From a bacterium (GTDB lineage: Bacteria; Latescibacterota; Latescibacteria; Latescibacterales; Latescibacteraceae): DNA of 20,838 bases. Position numbers and translations under genes: made by a program. This document shows, piece by piece, positions 1-7,841 of the stretch. The first letter of the stretch is position 1. Each line of letters begins with the position of its first letter. The notes beneath the pieces are model-generated. The model did no database searches. It was not told where the DNA came from and was given only the letters and a program-made list of their open reading frames with translations. The stretch covers positions 1 to 20,838 of the forward strand of contig JAJFUH010000081.1 of the NCBI GenBank assembly GCA_021372535.1, written 5' to 3'.

Positions 1-104
1 ATAATATGACCACCGGTCGGTTTGACAAGATAATTCGGACCGAGAAATTTATTGATTGTCTTCGCCTTTGCCGGAGATTCAACAATTACGAGCGATTTTG
101 ACAT
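1..104 (-). CDS. topA: DNA topoisomerase I, N-terminal fragment (runs off the left edge)
   Basis: Only the first 34 codons are present. They read [18 protein letters not shown] and continue through [16 protein letters not shown]. This is the start of the Toprim domain of type IA topoisomerases, with the conserved [12 protein letters not shown] block, whose glutamate is catalytic in the family, and the later GH. The enzyme relaxes negative supercoils in the cytoplasm. The ATG lies at 102-104 on the minus strand, preceded by a GGGGA-type ribosome binding site about 12 bases upstream. The smg gene ends 20 bases upstream, so the two are probably cotranscribed. A smg-topA order is also found in gammaproteobacteria. 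Identity is confident despite the short length. Confidence 0.93.
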   Translation of the reverse strand, partial: MSKSLVIVESPAKAKTINKFLGPNYLVKPTGGHI

Positions 105-124
105 TATATTGAAAGTCCCCTTTT

Positions 125-538
125 TCATTCATATTTTTTAAAAAGAATATTCGCCACAATTTCATCTATATCGCTTCCTGTCACCGTATCCCCCGCAAGC
201 ACGAGATAATCGATGACTTTCTCCATTTCGGAAGCACTGATGAGTGTGAGATGCTTGAGCCTTAAAAGATAGCCGTAAACATCGGGAGGAATCTTCATAC
301 GCTCATAATCATGCAGGATACGGAAAGATTTATCACCCTGTTCGGCTATCTCCGTGGATTTAACCGTAACAAAGTTGAGTTTTTCAAAAAGCCAGCTCAG
401 AGCTTCGGCGACATCATGCTCATTGAAACCATGGAGAACCAGAGACTCCGAAAAATCTTTTAGACTCTCCGCATCGAGATCATTCTCTCTGAGATGGCCA
501 AGAAGCATTATAATGACTTCTAATGTTTTATCGTTCAT
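125..538 (-). CDS. smg: Smg family protein (DUF494)
   Basis: A 137-residue, mostly helical, soluble protein beginning [19 protein letters not shown] and ending with [13 protein letters not shown]. Both the N-terminal helix with E-V-I-M-L-L and the C-terminal segment (ALAGDTV-type loop, then I-VANILF) are characteristic of Smg/DUF494. The family's biochemical function is not established. An upstream in-frame ATG at 566-568 exists, but I chose the ATG at 536-538 because GGAG sits 8 bases before it and family members begin at this helix. Its position directly upstream of topA supports the call, since smg neighbours topA in many proteobacteria. Confidence 0.85.
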   Translation of the reverse strand: MNDKTLEVIIMLLGHLRENDLDAESLKDFSESLVLHGFNEHDVAEALSWLFEKLNFVTVKSTEIAEQGDKSFRILHDYERMKIPPDVYGYLLRLKHLTLISASEMEKVIDYLVLAGDTVTGSDIDEIVANILFKKYE

Positions 539-605
539 GTAATGCTCCGAACTATGGCACTGCACCATTAAAAACAGATTGTTTTATAGAAAAATAAATA
601 TACTT

Positions 606-635
606 ATCATATACCCATGAAGCAAGGAATTTCAA
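606..635 (-). promoter_or_regulatory. Candidate sigma70-type promoter for smg-topA
   Basis: Read on the minus strand, TTGAAA (630-635) is followed by an 18-base spacer and TATGAT (606-611). This lies about 70 bases upstream of the smg start. Matches to consensus are reasonable, but the surrounding sequence is AT-rich, so chance matches are likely. Confidence 0.35.
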
Positions 636-1063
636 TGAGTCCGATTATTAAGACATTTATGTATTAATTTGGTTTCACTGCCGTTCGTTCATGGTTAAAT
701 ATCTTACATACCTGATAAAAGAGCATTGAAGATATTGATTTCGAGGAGAACTACCGGAATAAGACTCCCACCGACTGTCTATCAAAGTTCCCATTATATT
801 ACTCCCGCAGACAAACAGTTTTTTCAAACATCATTTCTCCGGATTTTTTGGGCATCTGTTCCTGATACCGGATATCATTGTTAATCCACATAGGTAACTA
901 ATAAAATTATATACCGAAAATGAAGGGAAATATTCATTCCAAACCGATGCCATTGTATTATATTCCAGAAAAAGCCAGATAAACTCCATTCGAACTGTCG
1001 TTTTCTTGCACCGGAAATAACTGATTCACATTTCATATACTTAGACCGGTCATTCACAGGAAT

Positions 1064-1160
1064 TGATAGAGCTCGGATTTACGCGGATCGGATGAATTTA
1101 TACGGATTTGTTAATTATATTCTTGATTATCGATAAAATTTTATAACAGTATAAATAATA
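1064..1160 (+). repeat. Dispersed GCGGATT composite repeat, copy 1 (degenerate)
   Basis: GATAGAGCTCGGATTTACGCGG at 1065-1086 resembles the core of copies 2, 4 and 5 (GATAGAACGCGGATTTTCGC). About 78 bases downstream, the box CAGTATAAATAAT (1147-1159) is identical over 13 bases to the box in copy 4. The CTTCGTGTC tail seen in copies 4 and 5 is not obvious here. Confidence 0.55.
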
Positions 1161-1169
1161 CGTTATAAT
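1141..1169 (+). promoter_or_regulatory. Possible promoter upstream of the O-antigen ligase gene
   Basis: A perfect TATAAT at 1164-1169 is preceded, with a 17-base spacer, by a weak -35 match TTATAA (1141-1146). The gene start is about 134 bases downstream. The region is very AT-rich and overlaps the repeat, so this is tentative. Confidence 0.3.
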
Positions 1170-1302
1170 TTATTGTGCTTCAGTGACTGCTAAATATCTT
1201 TACGAATATTCGGAATCAGGATAGTCAGCAGATATTGAATTTATCCTGACAATAATATTATACTGTTTGTCTGATGAAATATCTGCATGGAACGAGGAAA
1301 CA

Positions 1303-2778
1303 ATGGTCGATCTAACGACAACGTATAAAAAGAACCTCGTCATTTATTCGGTCGTTCTTATTCTATGCCTCATGATTGCCTTTGCTCTCTCAGGGCAGCA
1401 TATGAATCTGATAATAGGCGCTGTGGTTGGTATCGGATTATTCATTTTTGGTTTTCTCAGTCCGATCATCGCATTATATCTGCTTATTCTCAGCATGCTT
1501 CTCTCGCCCGAATTTGGAACCAGGGATATTTCCGGCAAGGGATTTACTATCAGGTTCGAAGATTTCCTTCTCGTAATCATGGGATTTACATGGTTAGCCA
1601 AAAGCGCAGTCAAGAAGGATATCGGCCTGGCAGTTAAAACAAGGCTGAACCTGCCTATCTTGTTTTACCTGCTGGCATGCATCGTTGCCACGACTTTCGG
1701 AATAATCGCAGGAAATGTCAAATCTCCGCTGACAGGCTTCATGTTCGTAATGAAATACTTCGAATATTTTGTCATATATTTCCTCGTTATCAATAATATT
1801 CAATCAAAATCGGAAATAAGAAATCTTCTTGTCGCAATTTTCGTGACATACGTCATTGTAGTTATCGTCGGTCTGTCGCAGATTCCCCAGGGTGGCCGTG
1901 TCACCGCGCCATTCGAGGGAGAAGGAGGTGAGCCAAATACGCTCGGCGGATATCTGGTGATGATGTTCAGCCTGAATGTCATCCTCTTTTTCAATGTCAA
2001 GACAAGGCAATGGCGTATCGGGCTTTTTATTCTGGCCGCACTCAATTTTCTGTTACTTCTCCATACTCTCTCTCGCGCTTCCTGGCTGGCTTTTATTACA
2101 ACATACACATTACTCATTTTCTTTTCCGAAAAAAGAAAAGTGTTTATTTTCTTTTTCATAATATCATTTTTATTAGCACCTTTTGTTCTCCCCAAGACGG
2201 TAGTAGACCGATTTTTATATACATTCGACATGAGTGCGCAGACAGAACTGCTGAATAAAGCAGCTCCGTATTTAAAATCACGTAATAAATCGGATTTATT
2301 GAAAAAAGCGGAGCGCTATTTAAAAACACACAAAGTACACGTTGACGGTTCAACTTTAACAGCACACGGGCTGACGGTTGACAGTTCCACTGCTGCCCGA
2401 TTGCTTTCCATGAAAGGGGCGATAGAGGATTTTCCCAAACGTCCTGTGTTCGGGTATGGAGTTACAGGTTATGCTTTCATGGATGCCCAGTTTCCGAGGA
2501 TTTTAATCGAAACCGGAATTTTCGGGCTCGTCACTTTTCTCTACCTGTTGTGGGTAGTAGGAACATCTCTTTTACGCATATGGAAGGAATACCGCGATGA
2601 CCCGCTCTATAAAACACTCAGTGCGGGAACACTCTGTGCTTTCGGGGGATTGCTCGTTCACAGCATCGGAACAAATACATTCATTATCGTCCGCATCATG
2701 GAACCGTTCTGGTGTCTGATGGGACTTACTCTTGCCATACCCATGATCGAAAAAGATCATAAAACAAAAAAAATATGA
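1303..2778 (+). CDS. O-antigen ligase / polymerase family membrane protein (WaaL/Wzy-like)
   Basis: A 491-residue polytopic membrane protein with about ten hydrophobic segments. Family landmarks are an RVTAPFEGEGGEPNTLGGYL segment near residue 198, the TLSRASWLAF motif near residue 254, a large loop at about 306-362, and the RLLSMKGAIEDFPKRPVFGYG segment near 365-385. This pattern matches the Wzy_C/O-antigen ligase superfamily, which joins or polymerises undecaprenyl-linked glycans on the periplasmic face. Ligase and polymerase cannot be told apart from sequence. I start at the ATG at 1303, seven bases after GAGGAA; the TTG at 1267 has no good binding site. The loop contains an imperfect 16-residue direct repeat (residues 316-330 and 332-346). 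The neighbourhood of glycosyltransferases and a flippase supports a surface-polysaccharide role. Confidence 0.85.
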   Translation: MVDLTTTYKKNLVIYSVVLILCLMIAFALSGQHMNLIIGAVVGIGLFIFGFLSPIIALYLLILSMLLSPEFGTRDISGKGFTIRFEDFLLVIMGFTWLAKSAVKKDIGLAVKTRLNLPILFYLLACIVATTFGIIAGNVKSPLTGFMFVMKYFEYFVIYFLVINNIQSKSEIRNLLVAIFVTYVIVVIVGLSQIPQGGRVTAPFEGEGGEPNTLGGYLVMMFSLNVILFFNVKTRQWRIGLFILAALNFLLLLHTLSRASWLAFITTYTLLIFFSEKRKVFIFFFIISFLLAPFVLPKTVVDRFLYTFDMSAQTELLNKAAPYLKSRNKSDLLKKAERYLKTHKVHVDGSTLTAHGLTVDSSTAARLLSMKGAIEDFPKRPVFGYGVTGYAFMDAQFPRILIETGIFGLVTFLYLLWVVGTSLLRIWKEYRDDPLYKTLSAGTLCAFGGLLVHSIGTNTFIIVRIMEPFWCLMGLTLAIPMIEKDHKTKKI

Positions 2779-2854
2779 GTCAGATTACCCGCCTTTCACC
2801 CTGCACCATCAGCGCCACATACATTAGCTCTTAATCCGTTCTATTTACAAAATC

Positions 2855-2945
2855 TGATAGAACGCGGATTTTCGCGGATTTATTTTTATATATCTTTTTT
2901 TTATATCAACGATTAATTGTCGGTAAAGAAAGTATCAATAATCTG
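2855..2945 (+). repeat. Dispersed GCGGATT composite repeat, copy 2
   Basis: The core GATAGAACGCGGATTTTCGC (2856-2875) is followed by GGATTTATTTTTATAT. The box AGTATCAATAATCT sits at 2931-2944, about 70 bases after the core. Core, AT-rich tail and box all correspond to copies 4 and 5. Confidence 0.7.
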
Positions 2946-3059
2946 AAACCTTTCTAAAAAGAAAAGATCATACCCGTATTGATCATCAGTCCCCTTATTC
3001 CCTGTTTGGAATATTGATCAGGGATAAAGGCCATTTACTGTTTTTCATAGAATTATTAC

Positions 3060-3100
3060 CCTCGCCCCCGGTCCCTCTCCCGTAAACAGGAGAGGGAAGC
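3060..3100 (+). repeat. Pyrimidine-rich hairpin element (CCCTCGCCCCCGGTCCCTCTCC type)
   Basis: TCCCTCTCC (3072-3080) and GGAGAGGGA (3089-3097) form a perfect 9-bp stem around an 8-base loop, preceded by CCCTCGCCCCCGG. Similar CCCTC...CCCTCTCC...GGAGAGGG text recurs between genes in many unrelated bacterial genomes; that is from memory, not from a search. There is no following T run, so it is not a standard terminator, though it could act as an RNA structure in readthrough transcripts. Confidence 0.65.
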
Positions 3101-3144
3101 AAAGCATTATATCAGGCATTCGAGCATGTTACCGATAATTAATT

Positions 3145-3200
3145 CAAAGGTTTCAATCTAGTATGTTTCTTTGAACCTTTGTGTCTTTGTGGGTAAATAT
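3145..3200 (+). repeat. CTTTGTGTC tail repeat with an embedded hairpin
   Basis: CAAAGGTT (3145-3152) pairs with AACCTTTG (3174-3181). Allowing one bulged T, the stem extends to 11 bp. The right arm runs into CTTTGTGTCTTTGTGGGTAA, the same tail type found at 9303-9330 and, inverted, at 11741-11765. Confidence 0.55.
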
Positions 3201-3225
3201 TTTAATTAATAATCCGGGTTAATTA

Positions 3226-4527
3226 TCAGCTCCGGGTTAAAAATTTCATGATTTCATTCAGAACTTGGAACAGATACGGTATATTCCCTGTTAAAAGTAA
3301 GAGTACATTGACGAATGTTATTCCGGTAATCCATAACCATCGATTTTTGCTGCTCCATACCCATACGATACCCAAAGAGGCTAGTATCACAAAAAATCCA
3401 TCATATGGCGCCCGCAACCGTGGAGAACCCCAGATAACAACAGTTGTAAGGCCAAGAGCCATCAGAAGATAAAATACGAATGATAACTTCCCCAAAATTT
3501 CCCTGAATCCGGTTTTAACTCCAATAAGCGCGAAAATAGATACTATCCCCCATGGGATGTTATACCGTATGGGTATTTCGGAATTATACCATTGAAGATC
3601 ATACGGATAAACGAGAAGCGCCAGTTTTGCCGGTATGAGTTTTACAAAATGCAACGTTTTTGTCGTCAGAAGGTTTACGTTTTTCCTGAATAAATACGTA
3701 TCTTTCTCTCCCTCATCATGTATGGAATAGTATTCTTCCTGAATGCCTTTAAAATCATCGAAACCGAATCCCTTTTCGGGAACTATGACGGATCCGTAAA
3801 AGGCTACATTGACAAGCGAATCAAACGGAATGAACCGGTGAAACACAAGCGCGTTTCTTACCACCCACGGCGACATGACAACAAGGACAATTGAAAAATA
3901 CAGAATAGCCTGTTTTTTCAGTTTTTCTCTTCTCAACAGCCACAATGCCATAAAAAAAGCGATCACCAGTCCATTCTGACGTGTCAATGAAGCAAGGCCC
4001 ATTATCAAACCCGAAACAACACAGGAAAAAGGACTGTTGGAAGGTTTGCCGGTTACCAGAAAAAACAAAGATGCTGTCACCAGAAATATGAATAATGGTT
4101 CGGTTAAAATATTGAGGCTCCATAACATGTTCGGAATATAACATGCGATAAGTAATCCGGCGATAAGGGCATGTTTCCGGTCGATTAACCGTAAAGTTAT
4201 CTGAAAAATCAGGAGACATACCATCGAGTTGAGGAGAACCTGAAAAGCTTGCGCAGCTCTTACATGAGGCCCTGAAATGGTAATAATTCCGGCAAGAAAG
4301 AGCGGATACAGCGGCATCCGCAGGGCAGTGGATTTGACGCCATCGTAACTGTATCCTTTACCGCTCGCAATGGATTGAGCTATGGACATGTAAACCGGCG
4401 AATCGCCCCTCTCCGGAATTGTTACATCGCTCAAAACCAGCAGCGCAAATCCGATAACAAGCGATAAAAAGAATATGGTGCAGGAATATTTGAGTGATGT
4501 ATTATGTATCGGGGGTAACTGAACCAT
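3226..4527 (-). CDS. Glycosyltransferase family 39-like (GT-C, dolichyl-P-mannose/ArnT type) membrane protein
   Basis: A 433-residue membrane protein with about ten hydrophobic segments. After the first segment (about 15-34) comes a loop containing ERGDSPVYMSIAQSIASGKG, with Asp42 in the position of the conserved acidic residue of GT-C enzymes, then R-M-P-L-Y-P near residue 70. This layout is typical of the PMT/GT39 superfamily, which moves a sugar from a polyprenyl-phosphate donor to a glycan, lipid or protein on the periplasmic side. AAGGA lies about six bases before the ATG. The gene is a single minus-strand unit, convergent with the O-antigen ligase and preceded by about 157 AT-rich bases. 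The acceptor cannot be inferred. Family call is good; substrate is unknown. Confidence 0.78.
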   Translation of the reverse strand: MVQLPPIHNTSLKYSCTIFFLSLVIGFALLVLSDVTIPERGDSPVYMSIAQSIASGKGYSYDGVKSTALRMPLYPLFLAGIITISGPHVRAAQAFQVLLNSMVCLLIFQITLRLIDRKHALIAGLLIACYIPNMLWSLNILTEPLFIFLVTASLFFLVTGKPSNSPFSCVVSGLIMGLASLTRQNGLVIAFFMALWLLRREKLKKQAILYFSIVLVVMSPWVVRNALVFHRFIPFDSLVNVAFYGSVIVPEKGFGFDDFKGIQEEYYSIHDEGEKDTYLFRKNVNLLTTKTLHFVKLIPAKLALLVYPYDLQWYNSEIPIRYNIPWGIVSIFALIGVKTGFREILGKLSFVFYLLMALGLTTVVIWGSPRLRAPYDGFFVILASLGIVWVWSSKNRWLWITGITFVNVLLLLTGNIPYLFQVLNEIMKFLTRS

Positions 4528-4684
4528 TTCTATCCTTATCGAAAAATTATCACGCTTTAAATGTGTAGCACCGATAGAACAATGTTAATTACATAATTAA
4601 ATTTTACACGAGAAGTATCTACAATAGTAATTATTCTTATCAAATTACTTGTGGTACTCATGATAAGTTTTTAATGCCGTATGG

Positions 4685-6586
4685 TCAACGTTCGGCTTTT
4701 TCCCGGGGAATACGAAATGCGCGATACCCGTCCAGCATTCCTTTGAGCCCCTTTATCAATGGCATCAAGCTCAACATCCTCGCGGAATCCCGTACAAACT
4801 TCCCGATACGTATCGTAATCCAGCAAGGGAATACATACCACGGAAAATGTTTGAGGAACAGGAGTGCATGATTGTGAGCATACCAATAGATGTCGCTGTA
4901 CGGGTCTCTGGTGCGGCATCCGCCGAGTGTTGCGCCGATGTGGGTCAGAAAAGCATGCGGAGTGTAACGGATTTTATAGCCGTTCTCCTTCAAAGTAAGG
5001 AAAACATCGGTTTCTTCAAGGAGAGCAGTCCCGCCGAACCTGTTATCGAAACCACCTGCCTCGACCAGGACATCCCTTCGGAACGACATGTTACAGCCAT
5101 GTGCGGAATCAACAGTGAGAAACGAGTCGATAACAAATCCCCGTTTCACATCACCGGTCCAGAAATTGACCGAACCTATCTTTTTCACGGCGACAGGTTT
5201 CATCATGTACGGACGATTGTCAAACACTTTCCCCGCCGTCGCACCGACCCCGGCATTGATATAGGCGAGTACATGGCCCTCGATCAAGCCCTTTTCGGGA
5301 ATGACATCATCATCTACAAACAGAATAATATCAGCGGTTGAAAGAGCGAGCGCCTCGTTTCGGCTGGCCGGAAGTCCCCTGCTTTCGGACATGTGATAGA
5401 GCAGCCTTTTTTCAGATGAGGACAGTTCACGGAGACGGGCAGATGGAGTATCGCTCTGGTCACTCACAATAATACGAAAATCCGGATAGTCCTGTTCCAG
5501 AAGCATCTGAACCGTAGCGACCACAATATCCTCACGGTTCATGGTCGGAACAATAACATCCACGGTCATGCGTTTCTTTTCGCTGTCAAGACGGTCGAGA
5601 ATGTCCATGAAATCACTGCGTCCGGCAATTACACCGTTTCTGTATATGATCCGGAGCGGAAAAATTTCGAGATACGGTCTCAGCATTTCCGGATACTCAC
5701 CGAACTGCTGTTCGTCGTAGGGTACAAGCTTTGTAAAGCGCTCACGGCAGTATAACGCCCCGGCTTCTTTCAGCGAATCTGTCCCGTAATCGTGACGGAT
5801 ATGTGATTCCGCATAGGATTTCCTGGTCGGGAATGTCTTGAAATCGTTGAGCTTCCTCCATTCTTCGAGATAGCTTCGCTCGACCATTTTTTCGGGAGAA
5901 TCGAGCCCCCAGATATGGAAGGTTACCGGCGCCCAGAAATAAATACGTTTGTAATAAAATGGATAACGCAGTTCACGCATCCGTCCCGTCCGCGTATGAT
6001 ACAACAGGGGAGAATAGGTCACCAGCCAGTCTTCAGAAAAAACGAGGCGATCCCTGTTCTGATGAAGCAGGTCCCCGTCAAGCTGGACAAGAGGGATATA
6101 AACGGCATAAAAGCATTCCTGATTGAGCGAAAAAATAAAATCGCGTATTTTCTGAAACGTATCCTGCCCCTGGGTACGGCAAATGATATCGCCATCCCAT
6201 CTGAGAATCCATGAGCACGTGGTGTTCCTGACCGCGTAATCGCGGGCTTCGCCAAAATCGGCTTTCGGATGTATTTCCAGAGTATGATCAAGGGACAGAT
6301 CATCAGCCACACGCCTGATAATATTTACCGTTTCATCGGAAGAGCCATTGTCGATAAAGCTGAACTGTTCAACGAAGGGTGCAAGGGAACGGATAGTCGG
6401 CTCGATCCACTGAGCCTCGTCTTTAACAACCATATAAACACTGATACCTTTTTTCCTCTGGCCGGCTTTCTGAACAATGCCTGTCCGAGGCAGCCAGTAA
6501 AGGAGATCACCGGTTCTGTGACGAAGATCGATTGCATTCTTGACTTTTTGAAGCCAGGGAATATCTTCCATCCATTGAAAATCCAT
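4685..6586 (-). CDS. Two-domain GT2 glycosyltransferase
   Basis: A 633-residue soluble or membrane-associated protein with two GT-A family 2 domains. Domain 1 (about 47-250) has VYMVVKDEAQW, the DNGSSD motif at 79-84 and a DGD metal-binding motif at 131-133. Domain 2 (about 340-600) opens with VDVIVPTMNRED, has VDDD at 424-427, a GCNMSFRRDV segment and the LLEETDVFL acidic motif expected of an inverting catalytic base. Domain 1 resembles the short-glycan GT2 type with KDE-A; domain 2 resembles rhamnosyl/galactosyl GT2 enzymes. Both look intact, so the protein may add two sugars in sequence. GAGGA lies about six bases before the ATG. The neighbours point to surface-glycan assembly. Sugar specificity cannot be read from the sequence. 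Confidence 0.82.
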   Translation of the reverse strand: MDFQWMEDIPWLQKVKNAIDLRHRTGDLLYWLPRTGIVQKAGQRKKGISVYMVVKDEAQWIEPTIRSLAPFVEQFSFIDNGSSDETVNIIRRVADDLSLDHTLEIHPKADFGEARDYAVRNTTCSWILRWDGDIICRTQGQDTFQKIRDFIFSLNQECFYAVYIPLVQLDGDLLHQNRDRLVFSEDWLVTYSPLLYHTRTGRMRELRYPFYYKRIYFWAPVTFHIWGLDSPEKMVERSYLEEWRKLNDFKTFPTRKSYAESHIRHDYGTDSLKEAGALYCRERFTKLVPYDEQQFGEYPEMLRPYLEIFPLRIIYRNGVIAGRSDFMDILDRLDSEKKRMTVDVIVPTMNREDIVVATVQMLLEQDYPDFRIIVSDQSDTPSARLRELSSSEKRLLYHMSESRGLPASRNEALALSTADIILFVDDDVIPEKGLIEGHVLAYINAGVGATAGKVFDNRPYMMKPVAVKKIGSVNFWTGDVKRGFVIDSFLTVDSAHGCNMSFRRDVLVEAGGFDNRFGGTALLEETDVFLTLKENGYKIRYTPHAFLTHIGATLGGCRTRDPYSDIYWYAHNHALLFLKHFPWYVFPCWITIRIGKFVRDSARMLSLMPLIKGLKGMLDGYRAFRIPREKAER

Positions 6587-6658
6587 CTTTTATCCTCGAT
6601 TACGGAAACAAATGACATCCTTGGAAGCGTGGTAAAAACACCGAATGGATTAATTCAA

Positions 6659-6705
6659 GCTGTCAAAGGTCGGCACGAAGTGCCGATTTACAAGCCCCTG
6701 ACAGC
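6659..6705. repeat. Nested palindrome, REP-like
   Basis: The outer arms GCTGTCA (6659-6665) and TGACAGC (6699-6705) are perfect complements. The inner arms TCGGCAC (6670-6676) and GTGCCGA (6680-6686) form a perfect 7-bp stem with a GAA loop. The asymmetric AT-containing segment after the inner stem resembles the layout of REP elements moved by REP-associated tyrosine transposases, but no transposase is present and only one copy lies in the window. Confidence 0.6.
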
Positions 6706-6710
6706 AATAA

Positions 6711-6986
6711 AACAATACATTTCATTATCGGGCGTGTGAAAAAATAATTTTTTTCACCGCCCTCCTTGACAATGAACAGCACGATACCGATAAACAGGAG
6801 AGTTTTATTACTTCACCTATTATCGAATACATGTTCTGGGCGGATGATACTGACCGGAAAAGATACCCGCAGTCCCTGAAAAAATTGCTAACACTTACCG
6901 ACACCACAATGTATAATATAAACGCTGAGTACATCCGTTTCTACGAAAATCATAATGCCCTCGTTGATTTTCTGATTCTCCATTAA
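6711..6986 (+). pseudogene. Unassigned coding fragment, probable gene remnant
   Basis: One frame is open from just after a TAA at 6708-6710 to a TAA at 6984-6986, about 91 codons. Its translation reads like real protein: EKIIFFTALLDNEQHDTD near the middle, then SPIIEYMFWADDTDRKRYP, then NAEYIRFYENHNALVDFLIL at the end. I do not recognise the family. The first in-frame ATG (6831) would give only 51 residues and has no ribosome binding site, so the 5' part appears to be missing. The upstream end coincides with the palindrome at 6659-6705, suggesting truncation by a rearrangement there. The antisense frame over the same bases looks less protein-like. It might also be a short gene using a rare start codon. 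Confidence 0.4.
6730..6762. repeat. Bulged hairpin
   Basis: GGGCG (6730-6734) pairs with CGCCC (6758-6762), and GTGAAAAAA (6736-6744) with TTTTTTCAC (6749-6757), with one bulged T. This gives about 14 bp. The A/T run lies inside the stem rather than after it, so this is not a textbook terminator, but it could end transcription in either direction. Confidence 0.5.
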
Positions 6987-7029
6987 CTATGTTTTTTAAA
7001 ATCACCCGGTGAAACCATAATGGTAATCG

Positions 7030-7800
7030 ATGGAAAAAATAAAATCACATAAACAGTTCCTACAGGAAGATCAGTACGTATTCCCCTATCACTATGTTCC
7101 GCAGATAAAGCATGGATTCACACAAACATACAATCTCGAATGGGGATTCAACTATATATCGGTTATTGAATTTATTGTGGAACTTCTGAAAAATGAGAAA
7201 TTTGACTCTCTTGCCGATGTCGGCACGGGGGACGGGAGACTTGTCGCGGAGCTTTCACAGGAATTTCCTCAAAAAGATATTATCGGTATCGACTATTCGG
7301 ATCATGCGATTGCCCTTGCTCAGGCGCTGAACCCGTCATTACACTTTCAATGCGGCGATATAATGCACGATACACCAGTAAAATGCTATGACTGTATTAC
7401 GCTCATTGAAGTTTTTGAACATATCCCTTTATCTTCTGCGCATGATTTCGCGCAATCGCTGAGCGCTCTCTCGGCTGAAAACGGATTTATCCTTATATCC
7501 GTTCCCCATAAAAACGTACAACTCATTCCAAAGCACTATCAACATTTCACTACCGAATCATTAATGAGCTATTTTGAACCATATTTTTTTGTCGAAGAAA
7601 AGTTTTTTCTCGAAAAACAGTCCGCAATATTATATCTGATCAGAAAAATGTTGACAAACAGGTTCTTCCTGCTCAATCATCAGCCGGCAAAGAACCTGCT
7701 CTATGCCATGTATAAATCGATGGTTTTCCGGGCAGAAGAAAAAAATTGCGGTAAACTTCTGCTAAAATTGAGGAAAAAAGCGAGAACAGGAAATTCGTAA
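7030..7800 (+). CDS. Class I SAM-dependent methyltransferase
   Basis: A 256-residue soluble protein with a Rossmann-fold methyltransferase core. Motif I is LADVGTGDG (residues 61-69), the acidic ribose-binding residue is Asp88 in IIGIDYSD, motif II is FQCGDI near 108-113, and motif IV/post-I is LIEVFEHIP near 125-133. This matches the Methyltransf_11/23/25 group. The H-x-Q-H-F-T-T-E-S-L segment and the C-terminal helices are common in methyltransferases of glycan clusters. The likely role is methylating a sugar or lipid intermediate, inferred from the flippase downstream. The ATG at 7030 has only a weak upstream GGT, so translation initiation is not well supported by a strong binding site. 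The acceptor is unknown. Confidence 0.85.
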   Translation: MEKIKSHKQFLQEDQYVFPYHYVPQIKHGFTQTYNLEWGFNYISVIEFIVELLKNEKFDSLADVGTGDGRLVAELSQEFPQKDIIGIDYSDHAIALAQALNPSLHFQCGDIMHDTPVKCYDCITLIEVFEHIPLSSAHDFAQSLSALSAENGFILISVPHKNVQLIPKHYQHFTTESLMSYFEPYFFVEEKFFLEKQSAILYLIRKMLTNRFFLLNHQPAKNLLYAMYKSMVFRAEEKNCGKLLLKLRKKARTGNS

Positions 7801-7841
7801 GCTTCATGGTTTTAAATCGGGTTGTTCATACCATTCATCAT

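Larger units (their letters stand above)
539..1302. other. Gene-free stretch between smg and the O-antigen ligase gene
   Basis: About 760 AT-rich bases between divergent genes. I see no open reading frame with coding character. It holds a candidate smg promoter at 606-635, a degenerate copy of the GCGGATT dispersed repeat at about 1064-1160, and a possible promoter for the ligase gene at 1141-1169. Nothing recognisable was seen in 640-1060. Confidence 0.6.
2779..3225. other. Gene-free stretch holding three intergenic repeat elements
   Basis: About 450 bases between the convergent ends of the ligase and GT39 genes. I see no coding potential. It contains a GCGGATT repeat core with its downstream box (2855-2945), a pyrimidine-rich CCCTCTCC hairpin element (3060-3100) and a CTTTGTGTC tail inside a hairpin (3145-3200). 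TCCGGGTTAA also appears twice at its edge, near 3212 and 3231. No clear rho-independent terminator with a T run was found for either gene. Confidence 0.6.
6587..7029. other. Stretch between divergent genes with a palindrome and an orphan coding fragment
   Basis: This region separates the two-domain glycosyltransferase from the methyltransferase. It holds a nested palindrome (6659-6705), a bulged hairpin (6730-6762) and an open frame with coding character at 6711-6986. I found no confident promoter for either flanking gene. Confidence 0.6.

Noticed and set aside
2855-3200. CRISPR array or tandem repeat locus suggested by recurring motifs
   Set aside because: The repeats are few, unevenly spaced and dispersed across the window, with no regular repeat-spacer pattern and no cas gene.
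6725-6934. A 69-codon minus-strand frame opposite the orphan fragment
   Set aside because: Its translation is rich in Ser, Cys and Val with no family resemblance, and it looks like the antisense shadow of the more protein-like plus-strand frame.
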